This document shows positions 6,712 to 13,026 of a stretch of DNA of 15,753 bases, one piece after another. Both the position numbers and the translations under genes were made by a program. Where the stretch lies: positions 1 through 15,753 of the forward strand of contig JAAWSW010000026.1 of the NCBI GenBank assembly GCA_022801735.1, in the 5' to 3' direction. This DNA comes from Bacilli bacterium. GTDB lineage: Bacteria > Bacillota_I > Bacilli_A > RF39 > UBA660. Under the pieces are notes generated by a model. The model was not told the origin of the DNA. It saw only the letters and a list, made by a program, of their open reading frames with translations, and did no database searches. Within the stretch, counting starts at the first letter, position 1. Each line of letters begins with the position of its first letter.

Positions 6712-8436
6712 ATGAAAAGAAATAATACAGAATTTAATAAGACTAATGTTGGAGAAATTGTAACTTTATATGGATGGGTTAGTAAAAAACGTGATTTAGG
6801 TGGCTTAGTATTTATTGATTTAAGAGATAGAAGTGGGATTATTCAACTTGCTATAAGGCCTGAATGTGCTGTTTATAATAAGGTTTTAGAAATTAAAAAT
6901 GAATATGTTATTAAAGTTGTTGGTGAAATTACTTTAAGGGAAAATTCTAATCCTAATTTAAAGACTGGTGATATAGAGGTTATTGTTAGTGATGTAGAAG
7001 TTCTTAATGAATCTAGGGAGTTACCTTTTGATTTAAATAAAGTAACTGCTTTAGAGGACACTAGACTTAAATATCGTTATTTGGATTTAAGGCGTAATGA
7101 ACTTAAAGATAAATTAATAATGAAATCTTTGATTATGCAAAGTGCGAGAGATTATTTAAATAATAATGAATTTTTAGAAATAGAAACTCCTATTTTATGT
7201 AAATCAACACCAGAAGGGGCTCGTGATTATTTAGTACCTTCTAGAGTTAATAAAGGATCATTTTATGCACTTCCACAATCACCACAATTATTTAAACAGT
7301 TATTAATGGCTTCTGGATTTGAAAAGTATTATCAAATTGCTAGATGTTTTAGAGATGAGGATTTACGTGCTGATAGGCAGCCAGAGTTTACTCAAATAGA
7401 CTTAGAGATGAGTTTTGTTAATGAAGAGGATGTAATGAATCTTACTGAAGGATTACTTGCTAACATTTTCAAGAAAACTAAAGGTATTAACCTTAATTTA
7501 CCTTTTAATAGAATGACATATGAAGATGCATTTAATATGTATGGTAGTGATAAACCTGATACAAGATTTGAAATGGTAATTAATGATATTACTAATGCCT
7601 TTGTAGATACTGATTTTGGCGTATTTAGAGGCGTTATTGATGATGGTGGTATGATTAATGCTATTGTGGTTAAAAATGCTGCTGATAGGTATTCTAGAAA
7701 GGATATTGATAAGTTAACTGAGGTTGTTAAAAGTTATAAGGCTTCTGCTTTGGCATTCTTAAAATATGATAATGAATTTACTGGTAGTATCGCTAAATTT
7801 GTTGATGAAAAAACTGGTGATTTATTAAAAGAACAATTACATTTAGAAAATAATGATTTGATTTTAATTGTTGCTGGTAATAAAAAGATTGTTAAAACAT
7901 CTTTAGGTGCCTTAAGATTAAAACTTGGCAAGGATTTGGATTTGATTGATAGTAGTAAATTTAATTTCTTATGGGTTACTGATTTTCCTATGTTCGAGTA
8001 TAGTGAAGAAGAGGGCAGATATATTGCTTGTCACCATCCTTTTACTCATCCTATGGATGTTGATAATTTAGATGATAAGGAAAATGCTTTAGCGCGTGCT
8101 TATGATATTGTTTTAAATGGTTATGAAATTGGTGGAGGTAGTATAAGAATTCATAAACCTGATGTTCAAGAAAAGGTTTTAGAGGCTTTAGAATTTACTA
8201 AGGAAGATGCTTATAATAAGTTTGGTTTCTTACTTGATGCTTTAACTTATGGAACACCACCTCATGGAGGTCTTGCTTTAGGTCTTGAACGTTTAACGAT
8301 GATTTTAAGTGGTACTGATAATATTAGAGATGTAATCGCTTTTCCTAAGACTACTAGTGCTTCTTGTTTAATGACAGAGGCACCAAATGAGGTATCTATT
8401 CATCAATTAGATGAACTACATATTAAATTAAAATAA
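6712..8436 (+). CDS. aspS: Aspartyl-tRNA synthetase (bacterial type)
   Basis: 574 residues, near the usual bacterial length. It charges tRNA-Asp with aspartate. The N-terminal OB-fold anticodon-binding domain (about 1-105) contains VSKKRDLGGLVFIDLRDRSG. Catalytic-core signatures follow: ALEDTRLKYRYLDLRR (113-128), motif 2 ARCFRDEDLRADRQPEFTQI (210-229), and motif 3 GLALGLERLTMIL (520-532). The bacterial GAD insertion lies at about 285-410, and HHPFTHP (441-447) is the usual late motif. Leu at position 29 after KKRD, rather than His, is the state associated with discriminating AspRS, which charges only tRNA-Asp. That inference rests on one position. AAGGAG (6698-6703) lies 8 bases upstream, inside the end of the glycosyltransferase gene. 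Last gene of its operon; a terminator starts within its stop codon. Confidence 0.97.
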   Translation: MKRNNTEFNKTNVGEIVTLYGWVSKKRDLGGLVFIDLRDRSGIIQLAIRPECAVYNKVLEIKNEYVIKVVGEITLRENSNPNLKTGDIEVIVSDVEVLNESRELPFDLNKVTALEDTRLKYRYLDLRRNELKDKLIMKSLIMQSARDYLNNNEFLEIETPILCKSTPEGARDYLVPSRVNKGSFYALPQSPQLFKQLLMASGFEKYYQIARCFRDEDLRADRQPEFTQIDLEMSFVNEEDVMNLTEGLLANIFKKTKGINLNLPFNRMTYEDAFNMYGSDKPDTRFEMVINDITNAFVDTDFGVFRGVIDDGGMINAIVVKNAADRYSRKDIDKLTEVVKSYKASALAFLKYDNEFTGSIAKFVDEKTGDLLKEQLHLENNDLILIVAGNKKIVKTSLGALRLKLGKDLDLIDSSKFNFLWVTDFPMFEYSEEEGRYIACHHPFTHPMDVDNLDDKENALARAYDIVLNGYEIGGGSIRIHKPDVQEKVLEALEFTKEDAYNKFGFLLDALTYGTPPHGGLALGLERLTMILSGTDNIRDVIAFPKTTSASCLMTEAPNEVSIHQLDELHIKLK

Positions 8437-8465
8437 GTATAGAATTTCTATACTTTTCTTTTGTT
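8435..8465 (+). terminator. Terminator of the hisS-aspS operon
   Basis: AAGTATAG (8435-8442) pairs with CTATACTT (8448-8455) around a 5-base loop, followed by a T-rich tail (ttcttttgtttt). The stem begins inside the aspS TAA. Confidence 0.8.
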
Positions 8466-8471
8466 TTATTG

Positions 8472-8477
8472 TATAAT
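8472..8477 (+). promoter_or_regulatory. Possible -10 element for the TtcA-family gene
   Basis: A perfect TATAAT lies 18 bases before the start codon, just after the aspS terminator. No convincing -35 is visible at 16-18 bp, so the promoter is tentative. The terminator before it implies a separate start. Confidence 0.35.
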
Positions 8478-8495
8478 TTTAAAGAGGCGATTTGT

Positions 8496-9293
8496 ATGGA
8501 AAAATACCGTGAAATTGAAAAAAGTATTATTAAAAAATATCGTAAGGAAATATGGAGTAAATTTGTTAAGGCGGTTAAAACTTATAATCTTATTGATGAG
8601 GGCGATAAGATTGCGGTTTGTATAAGTGGTGGGAAGGATTCATTTTTGCTGGCTAAATGTATGCAGGAACTTCAAAGACATGGTATTTTTAAATTTGATT
8701 TAGAGTTTATTGTTATGAATCCTGGATATGCGGATGAAAATATAAATAAAATTAAGGAAAATTTAGAATTAATGAGTATAGAGGCTCATATATTTGATAC
8801 ACCTATTTTTAAAGTGGCGGATACTTGTTCTAGTCCTTGTTATTTATGCGCAAAAATGCGTAGGGGATATTTGTATGATTATGCTAAAAAAATAGGGTGT
8901 AACAAAATAGCCCTTGGTCATCATATGGATGATGTAGTGGAGACTGTTTTACTTAATTTAATATATAATGGTTCTTATTCTTCAATGATGCCTAAACTTA
9001 AGAGTGATAATTTTGATGGTTTAGAGTTAATTAGACCTTTATATTTGGTTAGAGAGGATAGTATTATTTCTTGGAAAAATTATAATGATTTATGTTTTAT
9101 TGATTGTGCATGCTCTATCACTAAAAAGGATGGCGGGAAAAGACTTTTGATGAAAGATTTAATTAAGGAAATGGAAAAATATAATAAAGATGCTTTAAAA
9201 AGTATTTTTACTTCTACAAGTAATGTAAACTTGAATACTATTATTTCTTATAAAAAAGAAGGGGAAATACATAATTTTTTAGATGAATATTAA
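8496..9293 (+). CDS. TtcA-family tRNA 2-thiocytidine-type synthetase (PP-loop ATPase)
   Basis: 265 residues. The PP-loop CISGGKDSF (42-50) activates a tRNA base by adenylation. PCYLCAKMRRG (114-124) supplies the CxxC pair, and a later Cys in FIDCACSI (201-208) could be the third cluster ligand, matching the three-cysteine [4Fe-4S] site of TtcA enzymes. LGHHMDDVVETVLLNL (140-155) is the second nucleotide-binding signature of the TtcA/TilS group. By family this makes 2-thiocytidine at tRNA position 32 in proteobacteria; the exact base in Firmicute relatives is not established, so no symbol is given. It differs from TilS by having the cysteines and lacking TilS's C-terminal domains. The start at 8496 follows AGAGG (8483-8487). 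A longer TTG start at 8469 would overlap the -10 and has no ribosome site. Confidence 0.85.
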   Translation: MEKYREIEKSIIKKYRKEIWSKFVKAVKTYNLIDEGDKIAVCISGGKDSFLLAKCMQELQRHGIFKFDLEFIVMNPGYADENINKIKENLELMSIEAHIFDTPIFKVADTCSSPCYLCAKMRRGYLYDYAKKIGCNKIALGHHMDDVVETVLLNLIYNGSYSSMMPKLKSDNFDGLELIRPLYLVREDSIISWKNYNDLCFIDCACSITKKDGGKRLLMKDLIKEMEKYNKDALKSIFTSTSNVNLNTIISYKKEGEIHNFLDEY

Positions 9294-9341
9294 AGTTATG
9301 TGTAAAGTTTTATATTATGTAGTGATATTTTGAATAAATTA

Positions 9342-9350
9342 TGATATAAT
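9342..9350 (+). promoter_or_regulatory. Extended -10 promoter of the non-coding RNA
   Basis: TGATATAAT is an extended -10, identical to the nine bases before lspA. The predicted start, G9357, is exactly the first base of the RNA's closing helix. The -35 is weak (GTGATA, 17 bp upstream). An overlapping second TATAAT occurs at 9350-9355. Confidence 0.5.
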
Positions 9351-9356
9351 ATAATT

Positions 9357-9520
9357 GTCTAGAAGGTATGACCATTATCAAAAACCTACAAGTTAGCGAT
9401 AGGGAATTTAATTTATATATGGTGTTGAATGCTTACTTTGTAAGAATCCTAAAATGTATAATGTAATGCCCACCTGGATGAGTCCGGTTTTATCGTTAAA
9501 GTCTACTTCTGGACTTTTTT
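9357..9520 (+). ncRNA. Structured non-coding RNA, 6S-RNA-like candidate
   Basis: About 160 bases with their own promoter and terminator and no credible protein. Hand folding gives a rod. The 5' end GTCTAGAAG (9357-9365) pairs with CTTCTGGAC (9506-9514). TTAGCGATA (9393-9401) pairs with TATCGTTAA (9491-9499). TTATATAT (9413-9420) pairs with ATGTATAA (9454-9461). A terminal hairpin CTTAC/GTAAG occupies 9432-9444. A small hairpin (9473-9487, GGA-TGAG-TCC core) projects from the 3' side of a large internal loop. Paired ends, a rod shape, a central bubble and 160-200 bases are the known layout of 6S RNA, and in Bacillus subtilis one 6S gene lies near aspS. Identity with 6S is inference from shape and context; I see no decisive sequence match. 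It is transcribed towards rnhC, so it is not a leader of a downstream gene. Confidence 0.5.
9498..9520 (+). terminator. Terminator of the non-coding RNA
   Basis: AAAGTCT (9498-9504) pairs with GGACTTT (9511-9517), with a T tail to 9520. Its 3' arm overlaps the RNA's predicted closing helix (9506-9514), so the two pairings exclude each other. Confidence 0.7.
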
Positions 9521-9529
9521 ATTTATTAA

Positions 9530-9558
9530 AAAAGAATTAGTTTTTGGCTAATTCTTTT
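9530..9558 (-). terminator. Terminator of rnhC
   Basis: An 11-bp perfect stem, AAAAGAATTAG (9530-9540) with CTAATTCTTTT (9548-9558), has a 7-base loop. On the minus strand it ends in a T-rich run. The rnhC stop codon lies inside the stem, so the last codons of rnhC form part of the hairpin. Confidence 0.75.
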
Positions 9559-10505
9559 ATTTTGTCTGTATTTTTAAAGTTTAATTTGGCAATTTTCTTT
9601 AAGACTTGAACACCGTGTTTTTTTACAAGCATGGCACCTGTTTCATCAACTATGTTTCCAGCACCTTTTGGTATTTTTACATTGTATTCTTTTGAAAGTT
9701 TTTCAAATTCTTTAATTAATACATATCTACTTATTAATGAAGCACAAGCAACTGATAAACATTGATCTTCTGCTTTTGTTAAGAAGGTTATATTTCTTTG
9801 AACTTCTGGTAAGTTATTTATGTATTTATAATATATAAATGGTTCTGTAAATTGATCGACCACTATATAGTCATGTTTTTTATACTGTTTGTTCATATCA
9901 AGTAGTACTTTGTTATGTAAAACTGCTTTAATAGTATTTAAATTCATTTTTTCATTATATTTATTATTGTATTCTTCGTTACTTAGTATCATACTAGAGT
10001 ATGGGATGTTTTTTATTATTTCTGGAACTACTTTTAAGATATGTGCATCAGTTATTTTTTTAGAATCTCTAACACCTAGATTTTCTAAGAAAGGAATATC
10101 TTTTTTTGTTACATATGCAGCAGTTACTACAATTGGTCCAAAATAGTCTCCTGTTCCAACTTCGTCAGAACCGATTGAAGTAGAGTAGTATACTTCTTTA
10201 TTAAAAGGTCTTGAATTATCTTTTTCTTTAGGATTATTACTTACTGATTTTATTTCTAGTTTTTTATTTGGATTTAAATGTTTTTCCATTTCAGTCCACA
10301 TATTAGCGTCTATATCAGCGCTTATTCCTTGGAATACTGCTTTACCACTTTCATATAATGTAACCATAGTATCTGCTTCTTTTGCTTGAAATATAGCATA
10401 GGGTGGGGTTACATCTCTTTTTTTATCTTGAAAGTATTCTATCATTTTTTCTTTTGTATTATTACTAACTTTTAAAGTTATTGTACGAACATTGTTTTTT
10501 GCCAT
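9537..10505 (-). CDS. rnhC: Ribonuclease HIII
   Basis: 322 residues. It cleaves the RNA strand of RNA-DNA hybrids in the cytoplasm. Residues 1-90 are the TBP-like substrate-binding domain typical of HIII (PYAIFQAKEADTMVTLYESG). The catalytic domain starts with TSIGSDEVGTGDYFGPIVV (109-127), giving Asp114 and Glu115, then GVRDSKKI (144-151), VVDQF (215-219, Asp217) and KAEDQCLSVACASLISRY (244-261). I chose the start at 10505 (MAKNNVRTIT) because the 15 extra upstream residues would overlap the promoter. GGTGA lies about 6 bases before it. The gene diverges from cvpA, the same relative arrangement as rnhC against the cvpA-containing unit in Bacillus subtilis. Confidence 0.95.
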   Translation of the reverse strand: MAKNNVRTITLKVSNNTKEKMIEYFQDKKRDVTPPYAIFQAKEADTMVTLYESGKAVFQGISADIDANMWTEMEKHLNPNKKLEIKSVSNNPKEKDNSRPFNKEVYYSTSIGSDEVGTGDYFGPIVVTAAYVTKKDIPFLENLGVRDSKKITDAHILKVVPEIIKNIPYSSMILSNEEYNNKYNEKMNLNTIKAVLHNKVLLDMNKQYKKHDYIVVDQFTEPFIYYKYINNLPEVQRNITFLTKAEDQCLSVACASLISRYVLIKEFEKLSKEYNVKIPKGAGNIVDETGAMLVKKHGVQVLKKIAKLNFKNTDKIKELAKN

Positions 10506-10521
10506 GTTAATCACCATTATC

Positions 10522-10550
10522 ATTTTAACATAAAATATAGAGAATCGCAA
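10522..10550 (-). promoter_or_regulatory. Promoter of rnhC
   Basis: On the minus strand: TTGCGA (-35, plus-strand 10545-10550), 17 bp, TAAAAT (-10, 10522-10527), with TG one base upstream of the -10 (extended -10). Confidence 0.5.
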
Positions 10551-10579
10551 TATTCAGGAGGCGACGCTTATAATTTATC

Positions 10580-10608
10580 TTGAAAATATTTATCAAATAT
10601 AATATAAT
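10580..10608 (+). promoter_or_regulatory. Promoter of cvpA-trxA
   Basis: TTGAAA (10580-10585), an exact 17-bp spacer and TATAAT (10603-10608). The start would be near 10615, only about 16 bases before the cvpA start codon. AGGAGG (10620-10625) follows immediately. Confidence 0.7.
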
Positions 10609-10630
10609 TGATTAAGAATAGGAGGTCTAT

Positions 10631-11347
10631 ATGAATATAGTTGATATTGTTATTTTAATATTTATTTTATTTGGAGGACTTATTGGATGGAGGCAAGGTT
10701 TTACTAAAAGTTTAGTAAATTGTGTTGGATATATTTTAATTATTGTTATTGCTTTTGTTTTGAAAAATCCAATTAGTGAGTTTTTTATGATGTATTTACC
10801 TTTTTTTGATTTTTTTGGTTTGATAAAGGGACTTACTGTTTTAAATATTGCTTTATATGAAATTATTGCGTTTTTACTTGTTTTTGGAATTTTATTAATT
10901 GGTCTTAAATTTTTGATGGTGGCAACTACAGTGTTTGAAACTATTTTAAAGTTTACAATTATTTTAGGCGTTCCATCTAAAATATTGGGAGCAATTTTAG
11001 GTTTAATTAAGAACTATGTAATTGCATTTATGATTTTATATATTTTATCTTTACCTATAATTACTGGTACTAGTTTTTTAGAAAAGTCTAAATTTACTGA
11101 GCCAATATTAGCAAGTACACCAATTTTGTCTATGTTTGCAGATAATAGTATGAAAGTGGCTAGTGAGTTTACAAGTCTTACTAAAAAATATGATGAATCT
11201 ACTTCAAATGAATTTAATTTAGAAACTTTGGATTTGTTTTTGAAATATGATGTAGTAAAAGTAAGTACAGTGAATAAATTAATAGAAAAGGGTAAAATAA
11301 GGATAGATGGTTCTAAGGAACTTTTAGAAAAATATGAGGAGGAATAA
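10631..11347 (+). CDS. CvpA-family membrane protein
   Basis: 238 residues. It begins with MNIVDIVILIFILFGGLIGW and an RQGF segment (about 21-24), the typical opening of CvpA proteins, and has four to five hydrophobic helices up to about residue 145. About 90 mostly charged, soluble residues follow (for example KYEEE at the end), longer than in minimal CvpA proteins. The family is linked in proteobacteria to colicin V production and envelope stress; in Firmicutes the role is unclear. AGGAGG lies 5 bases upstream. One base separates it from trxA, and the trxA ribosome-binding site is inside its last codons, so the two are coupled. Confidence 0.85.
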   Translation: MNIVDIVILIFILFGGLIGWRQGFTKSLVNCVGYILIIVIAFVLKNPISEFFMMYLPFFDFFGLIKGLTVLNIALYEIIAFLLVFGILLIGLKFLMVATTVFETILKFTIILGVPSKILGAILGLIKNYVIAFMILYILSLPIITGTSFLEKSKFTEPILASTPILSMFADNSMKVASEFTSLTKKYDESTSNEFNLETLDLFLKYDVVKVSTVNKLIEKGKIRIDGSKELLEKYEEE

Positions 11348-11348
11348 T

Positions 11349-11642
11349 ATGGAAATAATTGAAGCGAATGAAAGTAATTTTGATGAGTTACTTACTAGAG
11401 GAGATATGCTTGTAGATTTTTATGCGACTTGGTGTGGGCCTTGTAAAATGCTTGCACCTGAACTTGAAGCAATTAAGGATGAAATTCAAATTGTTAAAGT
11501 TGATGTTGATGAAAATAGGGAACTTTGTAAAAGATATGGTGTTATGAGTATGCCAACTTTAATTTATTTTAATGGTGGTAATCGCGATGTTAGAATTGGG
11601 TATATGCCAAAAGAGGAAATACTTAGATGGATAGGTAGATAG
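11349..11642 (+). CDS. trxA: Thioredoxin
   Basis: 97 residues, slightly shorter than the common 103-108. WCGPC (28-32) is the canonical redox active site and MSMPT (66-70) carries the conserved cis-proline, Pro69. LVDFYATWCGPCKMLAPELE covers the first strand and helix. It reduces protein disulfides in the cytoplasm with electrons from thioredoxin reductase, which is not in this window. I took the ATG at 11349 instead of the in-frame ATG at 11334, because AGGAGG (11337-11342) lies between them, 6 bases before the chosen start. The stop codon lies in the loop of the terminator hairpin. Confidence 0.93.
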   Translation: MEIIEANESNFDELLTRGDMLVDFYATWCGPCKMLAPELEAIKDEIQIVKVDVDENRELCKRYGVMSMPTLIYFNGGNRDVRIGYMPKEEILRWIGR

Positions 11643-11655
11643 CCTATCTTTTTGT
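11630..11655 (+). terminator. Terminator of cvpA-trxA
   Basis: GATAGG (11630-11635) pairs with CCTATC (11643-11648) around a 7-base loop that contains the trxA stop codon. A T run follows. Confidence 0.65.
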
Positions 11656-11664
11656 TTATATTTT

Positions 11665-11673
11665 TGATATAAT
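11665..11673 (+). promoter_or_regulatory. Extended -10 promoter of lspA-rluD-rhomboid
   Basis: TGATATAAT, the same nine bases as at 9342-9350. The -35 is not recognisable. The predicted start near 11680 leaves only about 10 bases of leader before the lspA ATG at 11691. Confidence 0.5.
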
Positions 11674-11690
11674 ATTAATTGGTGAAGAAA

Positions 11691-12158
11691 ATGAAGAAAA
11701 TTTTTATAATTGCATTTGTTTGTACTTTTATTGATCAAGTTGTTAAAATTTTATTATCTGGTATTTTAGAGGTTGGTCAAAGTATTAATATAGTTAGTAG
11801 TTTCTTTGCTGTTACGATGCTTCATAATACTGGAGCAGCATTTAGTATTTTAACTTCTAATACTATTTTGCTTATTTTGGTTAGCATTGTAGCTTTAAAT
11901 TTAATTTATTTCTTTTTGATAAGAAATCGAGATTTAACAAAATTAGAGAATGTTATATATGGAGTTTTAATTGGTGGTATTTTAGGAAATTTAATTGATA
12001 GGATAATTCATGGTTATGTTATTGATTATTTGGATTTTACTATTTTTGGTTATGCTTTTCCAGTCTTTAATTTTGCGGATATATGTATTGTGATTTCTAT
12101 TTTCTTAATTATTATTTTAACTTGTAAAGGAGAAAAAAATGAAGTATCAAGTAAGTGA
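11691..12158 (+). CDS. lspA: Lipoprotein signal peptidase (signal peptidase II)
   Basis: 155 residues with four hydrophobic helices. It removes the signal peptide of prolipoproteins in the membrane after diacylglyceryl transfer. Family motifs are in order: DQVVKILL (15-22), LHNTGAAFSIL (44-54), GNLIDRIIHGYVIDYLDF (99-116) and FPVFNFADICIV (123-134). Asp103 and Asp130 fit the catalytic pair of the family. I used the ATG at 11691 with GGTGA 5 bases upstream, not the TTG at 11679, which would fall at the transcription start. It ends in TGA, direct evidence that TGA is a stop here. Its last 20 bases overlap the start of rluD. Confidence 0.95.
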   Translation: MKKIFIIAFVCTFIDQVVKILLSGILEVGQSINIVSSFFAVTMLHNTGAAFSILTSNTILLILVSIVALNLIYFFLIRNRDLTKLENVIYGVLIGGILGNLIDRIIHGYVIDYLDFTIFGYAFPVFNFADICIVISIFLIIILTCKGEKNEVSSK

Positions 12159-13017
12159 AGCCGGTATTAGGTTAGATAGTTTTTTAGCAGAGTCTATGGA
12201 TATTAGTCGTAGTAGCGTTCTTAAAATGATTAAATCTGGTGAAGTTTTGGTAAATGGTAAAGTTTCTAAGGGGGGCTATATTGTTCGTTTGGATGATGAA
12301 ATTTGTGTTAATCATGTAGACGAGGATATGGATATAGTACCTGAAAAAATGGATTTAGATATTGTTTATGAGGATGATGATGTAATTGTTGTCAATAAGG
12401 CTAATGGCGTTGTTGTTCATCCTGCTCCTGGTAATTATCATGGTACTTTGGTTAATGGTCTTTTATATCATAGTAAATTAAGTGATAAAAACGGGCAGTT
12501 TCGTCCTGGAATTGTCCATAGAATAGATGCTTATACTACTGGTCTTTTGATGGTGGCTAAAAATAATAAAGCACATGATATTTTGGCTAAGGAACTTGCT
12601 GATAAGAAAACTTATAGAAAATATGTGGCTTTAGTTTGGGGTGTTATTCCTAATGATACTGGTTTAATTGACGCACCTATTGGTAGGTCTTTAAATGATC
12701 GTAAGAAAATGGCGATTAATCCTGACGGGAAAGATGCCATTACTCATTTTAAAGTTTTAAAAAGATTTAAAGATGTTACTTTAATTGAACTTAAGTTAGA
12801 AACTGGTCGTACTCATCAAATAAGAGTGCATATGGATTATATTGGTCATCCAGTTGTTAATGATCCTGTTTATGGAAAAAGAAAAAGAATAGATGAATCT
12901 GGACAATGTTTACATGCTAAGGAACTTGGGTTTATTCATCCTAGTAGTGGTGAATATATGCAGTTTAATAGTGAACTACCAGAGAAATTTATAAATATTA
13001 TGAATTATTTTGAATAG
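12139..13017 (+). CDS. rluD: RluA-family 23S rRNA pseudouridine synthase (RluD-like)
   Basis: 292 residues. The N-terminal S4 RNA-binding domain (about 1-60: RLDSFLAESMDISRSSVLKM) is followed by the pseudouridine synthase fold. DDDVIVVNKANGVVVHP (79-95) leads to the active-site motif HRIDAYTTGLL (127-137), whose Asp130 is the catalytic aspartate. GRTHQIRVH lies near residue 225. It isomerises uridines in RNA; by architecture it resembles RluD/YlyB, but the exact target sites cannot be read from the sequence. The motif has Ala-Tyr where KD is usual after HRLD, a mild variation outside the catalytic residue. AAAGGAG lies 8 bases upstream, inside lspA, with a 20-base overlap; lspA-rluD adjacency is common in Firmicutes. 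Confidence 0.88.
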   Translation: MKYQVSEAGIRLDSFLAESMDISRSSVLKMIKSGEVLVNGKVSKGGYIVRLDDEICVNHVDEDMDIVPEKMDLDIVYEDDDVIVVNKANGVVVHPAPGNYHGTLVNGLLYHSKLSDKNGQFRPGIVHRIDAYTTGLLMVAKNNKAHDILAKELADKKTYRKYVALVWGVIPNDTGLIDAPIGRSLNDRKKMAINPDGKDAITHFKVLKRFKDVTLIELKLETGRTHQIRVHMDYIGHPVVNDPVYGKRKRIDESGQCLHAKELGFIHPSSGEYMQFNSELPEKFINIMNYFE

Positions 13018-13026
13018 GAGGTTTAT

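Noticed and set aside
8469..8495. TTG start nine codons upstream for the TtcA-family gene
   Set aside because: It overlaps the -10 element and has no ribosome-binding site; the ATG at 8496 has AGAGG at good spacing.
9368..9466. 32-codon reading frame (starting MTIIKNLQ) inside the non-coding RNA
   Set aside because: The only ribosome-like bases (AGAAGG) lie one base before the ATG, too close. The frame is crossed by three predicted RNA helices, and the composition shows no sign of selection that I can see.
9473..9490. Hammerhead-ribozyme-like bases (CTGGATGAGTCC)
   Set aside because: The hammerhead core needs CUGAUGA and a matching GAAA; here an extra G interrupts the first and the second is missing.
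10506..10550. Earlier rnhC start adding 15 residues
   Set aside because: It would lie within the predicted promoter; MAKNNVRTIT is the usual kind of beginning and has GGTGA upstream.
10551..10579. AGGAGG and GC-richer bases in the rnhC-cvpA gap as a hidden small gene
   Set aside because: No start codon follows at a usable distance in any frame; the stretch is better explained as the region between two divergent promoters.
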